DNA from: Zygaena filipendulae
Taxonomy: Eukaryota; Arthropoda; Insecta; Lepidoptera; Zygaenidae
Direction of reading: 5' to 3'
Assembly: GCA_907165275.2 (NCBI GenBank)
Contig: OU015654.1
Coordinates: 9,689,501-9,753,500 of the forward strand
DNA length: 64,000 nucleotides
The notes below the pieces were generated by a model. That model was not told the DNA's origin. It searched no databases and saw only the letters and a list, made by a program, of their open reading frames with translations. Position 1 is the first letter of the stretch, and every line of letters begins with the position of its first letter. Shown in pieces: positions 24,119 to 43,400 of this stretch. The position numbers and the translations under genes are program-made.

Positions 24119-24214
24119 CTTTAAGTAGTTTGTGGATCTGAAGCAGTGACAACTGACAATTGACAACGGACATAAATTTTTTTGTTTTTACCTCAATGGG
24201 AAAGACAATGGAAG

Positions 24215-24440
24215 CTAAATCCATAAGAAAAATTTCATGATGATCGGTTGAGCCGTTAAGGTGTGAAAGCCTAACAAACAAATAAATTCACTTTATAATA
24301 CACTAGTTGTTCCTCGCGGTTTCACCCGCGGTAATTTCGGAGTTCCCGCGGAAGTTAACCTACGTACTCAAGGATGTAGCATTCTAATGGTGAAAGAATT
24401 AAGTAATTAGTCCAGTACTTAGTTAGTTTCTTAAAAACAT
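24215..24440 (-). repeat. CTAGT-type repeats between Fadd and Gldc
   Basis: The tail of one copy (24215-24300, 'catgatgatcggttgagccg') is directly followed by the head of another (24303-24440, ctagttgttcctcgcggttt). Confidence 0.6.
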
Positions 24441-24584
24441 TATATTAAAAAATACGATCCCTGCCTGTTACTAGTGTCAAATCATTGCAGACGATAACGT
24501 TAAAATTATACGATCGTTAAATATGACTACACCTTTCTGTAACAGCATGTAGATAGATAGTAAGGATGACTTCTCAATCTTGAT

Positions 24585-25080
24585 GGTAAGTTCACACGCG
24601 TGCGTTCAACTCTACATTCAACGTGCACATTCACATTCACGAGCGTGTAAACGGTACGCCCGAGCCCGTGAACGCGCCTGTGAACGTGAATGCCGCGAAT
24701 CGGGCAAGTGTCGGTTTTTTGGCAAAGTTCAAAGGATGAATGTGCGGGCGCCCGGTGACTGTTTACACGCGCGCGGGCAGTCAGTCTGTCCCGCGCTTTC
24801 GCGACGAGTGGATCTTCATTCAACGTTGCTAAGAAAGTCGCTACGATCGGATATTACAATCGTTCATAATTTTGTTCCTTTTTCCAATAAAAATAAGTTA
24901 AGCCAAAGGATATGGCAGCAACAACACCGAGATCCTCGCTGCTCGCCATTCTGGCACTGACTGACACGACGGCGTGCGTGTAAACAGCTTGAATGTCCGC
25001 CGGCCCGGGACGGGCTGCATGCCGCGCAGCCCGCCAGGCAGCCCGCCGGGCTGCACGGCGCGCGTGTGAACGTAGCATGA
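24585..25080. mobile_element. GC-rich DNA element, possible Harbinger-type remnant
   Basis: The ends carry inverted 'gttcacacgcg' (24592) and 'cgcgtgtgaacg' (near 25063). The interior is GC-rich, unlike the surroundings, with several 'cgtgaacg/gtgtaaac' repeats. A minus-strand frame at 24949-24854 encodes about 31 residues beginning MASSEDLGVVAA and ending YWKKEQNYERL. The acidic-Ser start and the basic end before a possible donor (gtaata) resemble the short first exon of Harbinger-type transposase genes. That is inference from pattern only. No transposase core is present. Confidence 0.4.
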
Positions 25081-25093
25081 AAGGTGAGGTTAA

Positions 25094-25298
25094 AGGTAGG
25101 CGTCCATTGGACCGCGCCGCGCGCCGCCCGCACCGCACGCACGGCACGCAACGGATTTTTAGTTTGCTTTGTATGATTCCTTAAAGCACTGCGTGCACTA
25201 TCCGTGCCGCCCGTACCGTACACCAGCATTTATGAGCAATGAGAATTTTGCGTGCCGTGCGTGCGGTGCGGCTGGCCCGAGCCAGTGGACGCCTACCA
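25094..25298. mobile_element. PIF/Harbinger-type MITE (205 bp) with TAA target duplication
   Basis: Long imperfect inverted repeats of about 55 bp: it starts AGGTAGGCGTCCATTGG and ends CCAGTGGACGCCTACCA, with a shared inner block 'ccgcaccgcacgcacggcac'. TAA flanks both sides (25091-25093, 25299-25301). Very GC-rich arms, no coding frame. Confidence 0.8.
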
Positions 25299-26180
25299 TA
25301 AAGATACAAATAGTACAAGTTGGGTAATTTACCTGCTGAAATCTGCATAGGTAGGTATACAATATCTACAATATTATGACTGAATTCCAACTTTGTAAAT
25401 ATTGTAACAGAACGTTTACGAAACCCTATTGGTACGTAATCATCCCTTGACCCTTCGGCATGCATATCTAAGCAATAAAAAACAGCAGAAAATTACGAAA
25501 TACTTACCTGTTTTGTTACATTTTTTAATTTAGATTTAGATTTAGGTAGGTAGGTATATTAAAATAGATTCATATTTATAATTAAACTTATTGCTCCCAG
25601 ATGGTTGTTGCATAAATAATTATATTTTTATCAAGTCAGTCCAATTTTTTTTTTGTTTTATATTATATTTCTTCACCATATATTTCATCAATCAGCTCCT
25701 AGGGGATGAAATTTGATAAGTGATGAAATATGTAGGTAGGTAGATACATATCTAATTATTTATAATGGAGATTATTTTTAAACGACTTCCCAAAAAGGAA
25801 AAGGTTATCATTTCGTCTGAATGTTGTTTTTTTTTGTATGTTTGTTACGCGATTAGGTACTCGAAGACGGTTGGACCGATCTGGAAAATTCTTTTTTGTT
25901 TGAAAGGGTATACTCCAACTTAGGTCCATTGCCACCAAGTCGGGATTTGATGATGGGATCTTGGAGAAATCGAGGGAACTCTTCAAAAATTATAGGCACA
26001 CCTATTAGCGATTAAGGTATTTTTTAAAGTAAATCGTTCATTTGCTTTCGGAAAGCAAAATTTTAAGAAGTGGAACTGATGACGAATACCACAGATGGTC
26101 ATCGGAACTACTTAATAATAGGTATTTTACAGGTTCCGATTCGTTAACTTTAATGTGTTTTCTAAATGGTGAAGTGGAAC

Positions 26181-26790
26181 CATCGACCACACAGCCCATA
26201 GACGCCTAATAACAGGCGAATGGCTCCTGACAACACATCTGACTTATAGTTCCGATATAAATGTCCGCGCGGAAATACTCAATCAGTGTCGACCACTACT
26301 GTGACCTGTCAACACGATCGGAGTGCATAAAGGAAGTGCTAAAAAAAAACTCAAAATGCCTCAGTGTAGCATTAAATGGTGCGGTAAAAAAAGCAACACA
26401 TCTAATATGGAGAAAGATGGGATAACATTTCACTTTAAGTAACTATTATCTTTATTTGTTTATGAGAAACAAGGAAATCAACAAATTTTTTCGCAAGTAC
26501 GGAGTTCACGGTTCACTGGTCGTGGTTTTAAAACAAAGTACTCAACCTATCGTGCCGTCTCATTCTTTCCCGTTGCGTAAATTAATCTATTTCTTTCCAA
26601 CGTTTCGTGGCGCGTGTAACTAGCGCGTGTGGCCTTGAATTAGCCAATCACGGCGTGTAACTAGCGCGTGTGGCCTTGAATTAGCCAATCACGGCGTTGC
26701 AACCCCGCTTCATCTTACCTCAGCTAGTTGCCAGAATGCATTCAATACGCAAAATCAAACATTAGGCGTCTATGGGCTGTGTGGTCGATG
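26181..26790 (+). mobile_element. Non-autonomous P-type element with perfect TIRs and 8-bp target duplication
   Basis: Terminal inverted repeats at 26181-26210 and 26761-26790 are perfect complements over 30 bp (starting catcgaccacacagcccata). Target duplications agtggaac at 26173-26180 and 26791-26798 are identical. An 8-bp duplication with ~30-bp ends matches the P superfamily. A THAP-like first exon inside (26356-26438) supports this. A tandem duplication of about 41 bp ('gtgtaactagcgcgtgtggc') is visible near 26614-26695. The perfect ends imply a recent insertion. Confidence 0.85.
26356..26438 (+). pseudogene. THAP-domain first exon remnant of a P-type transposase
   Basis: ATG at 26356 opens a 27-residue frame starting MPQCSIKWCGKKSN and containing ITFHF. 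It runs into a consensus-like donor (TTTAA|gtaact, 26439). Cys-x4-Cys near the N-terminus followed by an FHF motif is the start of a THAP zinc finger, which P-type transposases carry for DNA binding. The downstream exons that would complete the zinc-binding Cys/His pair and the catalytic domain are absent, so this is a remnant. Confidence 0.6.
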
Positions 26791-26952
26791 AGTGGAACTG
26801 ATGCATGGTGACGTCCCTGCATCGGGAAAAGCAATATTTTGTAAAAGGTGATGAGCAGTTGACATAAGGCTATTGTAACTTAGATGAATTACCAGCCAAC
26901 CCACTGAAAAGCGAGAAATAAACAAAATTTAAGTAACAAAAAAATAATAACT

Positions 26953-27310
26953 GACTTTCAAAAACACAAAACTAAAAAGCTAAAAATAACAAAATAGGTA
27001 CCGATTTAATCCAAAAGACAAAAATACACCTAATAATATTATTGGTTTGTGCTACTACTTGATCGGTTTGAAGTCGGTGACAAGCCAAATATGGAGTAGA
27101 TGTTGTAGATGGGCTAAATCCACTCCCGCCACGAGCTCGTCGTGAGAAGAGCAACCCAAGTGGGCAGACACAAGCGGGCTTGGCACCGAATTCAAACCAA
27201 TCAGTGGTAGCACAAACCAATAATAATATTACGTGTATTTTTTTCTTTTGGATTAAATAGGTATTTTGTTATTTTTAGTTTTTTAGTTTTGTGTTTTTGG
27301 AAGTCGGTTT
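26953..27310. mobile_element. Foldback element with ~100-bp arms
   Basis: The left arm (about 26953-27055: 'cacaaaactaaaaagctaaa' to 'tattattggtttgtgctac') is mirrored by the right arm (about 27211-27310: 'gtagcacaaaccaataataa' to 'tttttagttttgtgtttttg'). A ~155 bp unique core contains no gene. It is joined directly to the right end of the repeat at 25765-26960. Confidence 0.7.
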
Positions 27311-27708
27311 TTATTTTTTTGTTAAATTTTATTTATTTCTAAGTTTTAACACGAAGTTTCTCATTACCCCTTTACAGTCCCATTTTGAGTTTCGAAATAT
27401 CGTTTCTTAGGTAGGTTTTTACGTCGCAAAAGGTAAATACTTCAAACTACTGTATCATGTAGAAACGGTAGTCTCGGTTTGGCGTTGATGAGTCAGTTTT
27501 CAAGCTTCTTTATATATAGGTAGGTATAAGTATAAATTCTCATGCAACAAGATATTGTTATTAAACTATAATTTACTTACTCAGTAGTCTTATCACCCGT
27601 AAGAAGCGCTTTGACCTTCCCATATCAGTACAATAGCGACATTTAAGGGATATAGTCTGTTCGTGTAACTAAATTACTTAGTACCTACCTACCTAGTTAA
27701 TTTTAAAA

Positions 27709-36483
<8,775 letters not shown>

Positions 36484-36604
36484 TTCAAGCTCAATTTGAT
36501 AAATTATGATGACTATAATGCTAATTTACATTTGATCGTGTAAATTAAACGCTTTACCGGCAATTGCATATTAACGTATATTTTGTTAGTCAATATTGTC
36601 GTAG

Positions 36605-36610
36605 AATAAA
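36605..36610 (+). terminator. Poly(A) signal, Gldc
   Basis: AATAAA 122 nt after the Gldc stop. Confidence 0.6.
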
Positions 36611-37089
36611 TATATAACGTTCTTCTAAACAATTTAGTGTTTTATTTTGCATTGATTTATGCAAAGATTTTAGAATTTACTCTATAGCGATGTTCTAAAC
36701 AACGATTGCCATAACCACTATTTAACTCGAACAAGTACATAAACTATCTAACTTAACATTTTACGGTTTACTTATCTTGTATTGCGAAGAATTATTAATA
36801 AGTATTACACATAAATCATTGACTTCTTAAAAGATTCAAGGCATCATTATATTTATTAGGTACTATTTAGGTAATGTTAGAAAACCTCATAATGTTGACG
36901 TTAGTACCTAATTAAAAATATTTTTTTACAAAGTATTAATAAGGTACCTAATTAGGTAAACTGATTAAAAAAAGGAAATCAATATTTATTTACAAGTGAC
37001 TTTTTAAGTAACATCGCAGAAAATAGTTTGATAAAGTATAAAAAACTAGTTACCAAAAAATTGTCAAAAAAGGGATTAGTAAAGGTACT

Positions 37090-37416
37090 TATACAACGTG
37101 TTAATGAATTAACTGAAAACTAGAAAGTAGTTTGCTCAGAATCGACTATGTTATATTTTTTCATTTTTACTAACCCATGTCTAAATTATTTATAAGACAA
37201 TATTAGGCGCGTACGCCACCTGCAGCAAAAAAAAATCGAACCGGTAGGCGCGGGCGTAGCGCTTGGAATTTCGTAGATAGGTCACCTCCAAAGTAATGTT
37301 GAATAACTTTTAAAGTATAAATTTTTTTGACATAAAATATATTTTAATCATATTATTTTTTATTTTTTTTAATGGGGTGTATCAGGTTTTCAGTTAATTT
37401 ATTAACACGTTGTATA
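37090..37416. mobile_element. TIR-MITE (TATACAACGTG family), copy 1
   Basis: Begins TATACAACGTGTTAATGAAT and ends with the complement (TTATTAACACGTTGTATA). An almost colinear copy is at 46825-47171. Both share inner landmarks 'gtagcgcttggaattt' and 'ttgaataacttttaaagta'. TA at both ends suggests a Tc1/mariner-like origin; no coding frame. This copy lies just past the Tbc1d30 poly(A) signal. Confidence 0.75.
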
Positions 37417-37421
37417 AATTC

Positions 37422-37427
37422 TTTATT
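37422..37427 (-). terminator. Poly(A) signal, Tbc1d30
   Basis: Minus-strand AATAAA only about 40 nt after the Tbc1d30 stop, giving a very short 3' UTR that ends before the MITE at 37090-37416. Confidence 0.55.
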
Positions 37428-37465
37428 AAATAACCTCGGGTTTTAAAAGTAACTAAATTTAGTAC

Positions 37466-40400
37466 TTATTTAGGAGGAGAACTGATAGTATCTTTTGGAT
37501 ACATACCAAGTCTTACTGCTAGTTCCTTAGGCATACGCATCGCGGGACGTGTAGGAAAATGGTGGTAAGAACCAGTGGAGGGACTCCTCGGATAGGACAG
37601 TGAGGACAATGTGTCGGTCTCTAATAACGAAGTAATTGCACTACACGTGTCATCAGACTCCAACTTAGCTACTATCGGGTCAGTCTTGTCCGCATCTTTG
37701 GGAAGTGTAGGTGTTTCTCTATTAGGAAATGTTTTCGGCGATATCGGAGTAGAAATCTGATCAAGAGAAGCTATTTGACACAATGTATCACTCGAATTAC
37801 TTTTAGCACCAATTGGCGAATCTTCTTCCAATGAGTGTTCGTAAGTGAAACTTATTGATGAAGTAACCGCGTGGGTAAAATCACTTGTGTGGTCTTCAGC
37901 CTTCGACGGATTCTCACATACTTTTGGACCCCGGCTAACGGTTTCACTACAGATGTCACTTACTTTAGGTAAAACAAACTCGTTATATCGGTTTGAAAGA
38001 GGATATTTATAGTCATCAGAAGTATATTTATATTCATACGATGATGTATCTTTAGTTACTGTTGGTGATAATGCGACGGAAGTCTTAGAATCTATTAAAA
38101 AGGATTGACTCCAATCGCAAGTAGTTTTTGCAGTTGAAGTTTTATGTGTTTTATCCGCTGTTTGGTCACTTTCACTTTTTTCCTTGTAGTTAAAAGTGAA
38201 ATCACTTTTTACTTTGGGTGTTTTGTATTCACATTTAGCCAAAAATCCCTTATTTTCCCAGCCGTACAGATCAGTTTTATTTCCCAAACATTCACTGCTT
38301 GGCGATTTTACATTTTTTAAGGTTAATTCTTCGTTCCTTGCTATAAAGTTACGAACTTCCAAAGAAAAAGGATCATCTATTGAAATAGGTCTTACTCTGA
38401 TATAATCGTTTTTCTCATTCCCATTATTAAATGATCTTTTTCTTAAACCTATTAGTGAATCTGAAGTAGATTCTTTCATTAAAGGTGAATCCATCAATTT
38501 TATTCCTTTCATAGATTTGTTGGGCGGCATCGAACTGCTTAGATTTATTTGATTCCCACTCTTATTAAGTTCAGACACCACATCAGCTGGAGTTGCGTTA
38601 CTATCTGTGACATTTTGTTTAGTTAATATCCGATTCAATATTTGTGAGTTTTCTTGTATAATTTGCAGTGCTCTTTCACTATTTTTCCGTCCATAGTGTA
38701 AAAAAGAATTTTTAGGTATAAATTTTTGTTCAACACTTGAAGTCTTTTCTGGTGCTTTAAATTCCATAGATCCTGTATTTTCAAATACGGTATGTTCTAT
38801 TTTTTTAGTTTCTTCGGTTTCAAACTGTATACTTTTGCTTTCTTCTTCTTCTTCACTTTTATCATTGTCTGAACCAAAATATTTAATTTCTGTGAAACTG
38901 TGACTCTGTGGCAGCGAAGATGCTCTTTCAGCTTCTATGTTGAGTAATTTTTCGTTATTATTGGTTTTTAAAGTTAATGAATCTGGTTTTTTTGGAAATC
39001 GAGACTGTCTTTTTGTGGCTCGCCGATTTGGGATATCTGTATTATTTGGATCGGTTACACGAGCACCAAAAAATTCAGGACTGTGCTCAAAATATTTGTC
39101 AATCTTTAATAATATGGGAGGTTCATCTTCACTTATCACTACACTTTCAGCGTCGGGACTTCTTAATGGACTCTCAAAATCAGATATATTTTTTTCCGAT
39201 AGGTCTATATCAGGCACAAAGTTTGGGTACATGGCTAAACTGTCTATAATATCAGGAGGTCTAGTACTCGTTTGGGATGAAGAAGGGCACTTACTTGTAA
39301 TATTAGGTTTGTGGTAATATTCACAAGGAGATTTACGAGTAATGCCAAAATGACATGGAGATATATCAAGAGGGCTCAGTTCAGTAAAGTTAGTGGTAAG
39401 TTTTGAAGAATTTTTAGATTGTATGGATTCACTGCTCTTGGAAGTTAATTGATACTCTGGTCGATTTAATCTCTGAAAAGCTTCATTGCTCTCTGGTTTT
39501 ATTTCAGTCAGAAAAGGGGAAATACTTTTAAAAGGACTTTTATGTTTATAATTATAACTTTCATTACTTATATTTACACTATCTTTTAACTTTGTTTCGA
39601 AACCATCGATGTATGTACGAAGGGGCTCACCCGCAGCAGAATCTAAGTATTCAGAAATATCTCGGATAGATTTTGAAGACTGGAACACTTTATCTTCAAT
39701 GGGTGAATGTATTATTCTAGACTCTTTGATAACAGGAGGTTTCATTATAGTTTCTTTTAATATAGGTGAAGTTACAACTTTTTTTTTTTTTGCCAGTACC
39801 AATTTATTATTATCGACATCTAATGGTAAATCGGGTTCAGAATCAGTTACACGTTCATTATCGTCGCATAGACTAGTGTCTGTACTTGAAGCTGCTGTAT
39901 GAGATGAGTAAGAAGAAGTTTCACTAGAGCTTCTTGATCTCAATGAAGCTATCATTTCGTTGGCTTCATGTTCTGAAACTATAATTCCATCACCAGTCTC
40001 ATCTAAGTCAATCGATGCTTTTCTACCTAACACTTTATCTTTTTTAATATCTTTCCATTTTAAAGAATTTTTTCTATTAAGATTCTTCTTATACTTTTCT
40101 TCGTTCCAGCTAATGGTTTCATCTGCACAATCTCGTTGACGTGCATCTGTTTTCTCATTTGTTGATGACGTCTGTCGAGAAGGCGGTATAGCACCAGGCG
40201 GTGGACCTAGCCGTCGTCCTCGAGAACTTACAATTGCACTTTTTCCTAGTAGTAGATTATTTACTGTCAGTGATGTTGGGGAGGTAGAAACACCAACTGC
40301 AAAGGACCAAAACTCCAGTGTTATCCTAATATTATAAATGTTGAAAAATGTGAATGTGAGTTTGTTTGTTTCTTAGATCTTTATGCCTTAACTACCAACC

Positions 40401-43400
40401 AATCATCATGAAATTTGGCATAAAAGTTGTGGGGGTACCTATTCCTATAGGTACCCCCACAACTTTTATACCTTTTATTCAGAGTAATACTACTGTTCCT
40501 AAGGGATAAAAAATAAAGACAATTTACATTTTACAGTAACAAAAGCGTAGCTACGTATAGCTTATCATATAGTATGCTAAAGCAGTATGCTTAGTTCAAT
40601 CACTTCTTTAAAATTGGTTTTCATTGTAGTAGGTACCTATGCTGTAACTACAATATTTTGCCAGTCTATAACCAGTTGCAGTATTCAGTGAGAAATCATA
40701 AAATTCCCAAACTCATGCGGTCCTCATGCGAAACCTATGTGAAACCAGAGGTGAGTACTTTGGTGGCTGAAGCGTTGCACGATGCACCCGTAGTCTCCCG
40801 ATGACATCCACGATAAGTAACATCAGTTTTTGAGTTTATGGCGAACTGCAGACAGACAGACAGACGCGGCGGAGGACTTTGTTTTATAATAGGTAAGGAT
40901 GTGATAGGTACCTGCAGCATGATGGCGTGCACAGGCGGCTGCCAAAATAACGTGCGCCTGTCTCTGCCTTTCCCGTAGTCGAGCGTATTGCCGTTTCAGT
41001 GCTCCAATATCTAGGGAAAGTCTATCGCCTGCACCCATTCGTTCTTCACGTCTTGGTATCACCTGGAAATTGTTATTAAAGCGTTAGGTTAATGTTTTTA
41101 ACGATTATATACTTATACATTTTTACTAATGATGACTCACCGTTGCCAATGCCATTTTATTTCCATCATCACTCGATTCTCCTTCGTCTTCGGAATAGAA
41201 CAGACGTAAACCTCGTTTTGTCATTGATTGCACCTATCAAACACAAAAAATTAGGTATCTAGGTAACAAAAAAAAATAAAAATATGTAAAATTTATCAAT
41301 ATACTTAATATGGTAAAGGCACCAGTAGTCAGGCTATTAACGACTTTTCGAAGTTTGAGCTGTTGGTATTCTACAGGGTTTGTCTAATAAAGAAACATTT
41401 AATTTTCGTCATAGCCGTGAAGTAGGTTCAAATTAATTAGCATTGGTATATTATGGTGTGCCTACCGCAGAGTGCAAGGGTGGTTGGTGGGCGGCGGCCG
41501 GCGGGGCTGGTGGCGCAACCCTGTATCTATGCTTGCTGCGGAGTCTCGGCAACTCGGGCTCTGACCCGAGGGCAACCACCCTGGCCACCAGCGCCTCCCC
41601 CGCCTGAAATACGACTCCGACGCCGCTCCCCATGCAGCTGTAGAACTCGTCAGCTGAGCGCGCTGACAATATACGACTGGAACGATATTACAGTCAATAT
41701 TGTGATCAGTTTTAAAGGAACTGTCATCTTTTGAGGTTTCACCAGCATGACTTTCGACATTCCCACGGGTATTTTACCTATTATGTAAGGACATATAGCT
41801 ACGACAGAGACGATAATATCAGAGTTTCGACAAAAAATTTCATTAATATTCTAACCGGGTAAATTCATTGTTAAATCACAGATCACCAACACAATGCATT
41901 ATATTCAAGTATACTTACTTAAATTTCCTTTTTTAGAATCGATGACTGGGTGACTAAATTATAGTTTTTAGATTTGAGGAAAATATTCTAAAAATAATAT
42001 GAGCCACTTACTCTTGCAACATATCCCAAATAGCTAGTGCAGTTAAGAGCAATATCTCGTTTCCATCGAGAAGCACCAGATCCCATATCTTGAGTAAAGA
42101 CTCCCGAGGTATCCACGTGGCGTAGAGGGTGAGAAACCATTGCATCGTGAAGACATCTGGAAGAGGAGGTTCTACACCACCTCCTTATATGGAAGAAGTT
42201 TGTTAATTTATTAAGCAATAAAATAGTATAATCGTATAATCCACTCTGTATAATGTATATTTAATTATATAGCAGTTATAAATTAATTAATGAATTCTGT
42301 TTAGACTAAATCAATTCAATTCCAATTATGTGAGCCAAGAAAAATAAAGAATCCTTAAACGTTTCAATGATCTAAGTGATTAAACTCACCGTCAGATATC
42401 CTCTGCAAATGATCCATGTGGTTTGCTAGCCTGGGCAAGCGTAGTCTCAACAGATCCCGGAAAGCGGCCATGTCAGCCGACAGCCCTCGAAGGTCATCGG
42501 CGAAGTAGCCCTCGGGCAACACCGCCTCCACTAGGTATATCATTACCTGCAGTTAAGATTAAGATAATAACAGTGAGAACTAATCGATTGTAATGCTATT
42601 TATCTGTGCTCTAGATATTATGCTCACAATCACAACTGTTTGTGATTGTGAGCATGGGCTGGATTTAAATTTCGGTAGGCCCAAGAGCAAAAGCACTTAT
42701 AAACAATTTTCATTTTATTAAAGTGTGCGCTCTCTGGCATTTTTGCATCGGGGCGTAGCAGGCTTACGGCCGCATTCAGAGTCGACTTTAATGATTACTT
42801 AGTTAAATAGATTTTTAAAACAAAACCACCGCAATCAGAGACAGAATGAAATGTAACTTAATTAGTCAAATGCAAACTAACATTAATTTACTGAACGTCT
42901 CTGATTGCGGCAGTTTTGTTTTAAAAATCTATACTTAACTAAGTAATCATTAAAGTCGACTTTGAGTGCGGCGGTAAAGTGTTAAATCCGGCCCTGCTTA
43001 TAATTAGAATATTATACTTAATTACCTTTAACGAATCAGATTCAGATTTGTCCATGACCTCTAAAATAATTGCTGCCAACATATTGAAACCTTGGCAGTA
43101 TCCCACGTCTTTGTTCCATCTAAGAATAAAATATGATATTGAATTTTAAATAAGCTACATATTAATATTACCTTAATTAGTAACGTTGAAGAGGGTGTAT
43201 GGATGTGAGGATCTACTATTTATTTAATGAAAGCCTAATTTTTTCGTTATTCAGGAACTTACAGTAAAGAATAGTAGGTACCATAATTATAATAATACTA
43301 TTTACTAGCTTAATTTCGGCTGTACTAGCTAAATAAAGAAGTATCTACCTCCCTTTTGTGTCCCTCTGACAACGTTAACCTATACAAAATTTCATGATGA

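Larger units (their letters stand above)
25765..26960. repeat. Interspersed repeat (ACTTCCAAAAAGGA family), split by later insertion
   Basis: The left part (25765-25995) matches a copy at about 54968-55260 in 'gtttgaaagggtatac' and 'cttggagaaatcg'. The right part (about 26888-26950, 'caacccactgaaaagcgag') matches the other end of that copy at about 55290-55340. The middle holds the P-type element at 26181-26790. So an older repeat received a younger insertion. Confidence 0.6.
23259..27708. other. Transposon-rich divergent intergenic region, Fadd (-) / Gldc (+)
   Basis: Contains the hAT-type element (23439-24118), CTAGT-type repeats (24215-24440), a GC-rich element (about 24585-25080), a Harbinger-type MITE (25094-25298), an interspersed repeat cut by a P-type element (25765-26960) and a foldback element (26953-27310). 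The 27310-27708 stretch before the Gldc start shows no repeat I recognise and is the likely Gldc promoter and 5' UTR. Confidence 0.7.
36484..37465. other. Short spacer between convergent Gldc and Tbc1d30
   Basis: Gldc 3' UTR with AATAAA at 36605-36610. The minus-strand Tbc1d30 poly(A) signal is the complement of tttatt at 37422-37427, only about 40 nt after its stop. Between them is AT-rich sequence and one MITE (37090-37416). No other gene seen. Confidence 0.7.

Noticed and set aside
38937..39317. Plus-strand frames opposite the long Tbc1d30 exon
   Set aside because: Shadows of the 2.8-kb exon on the other strand, low-complexity, no start context or homology.
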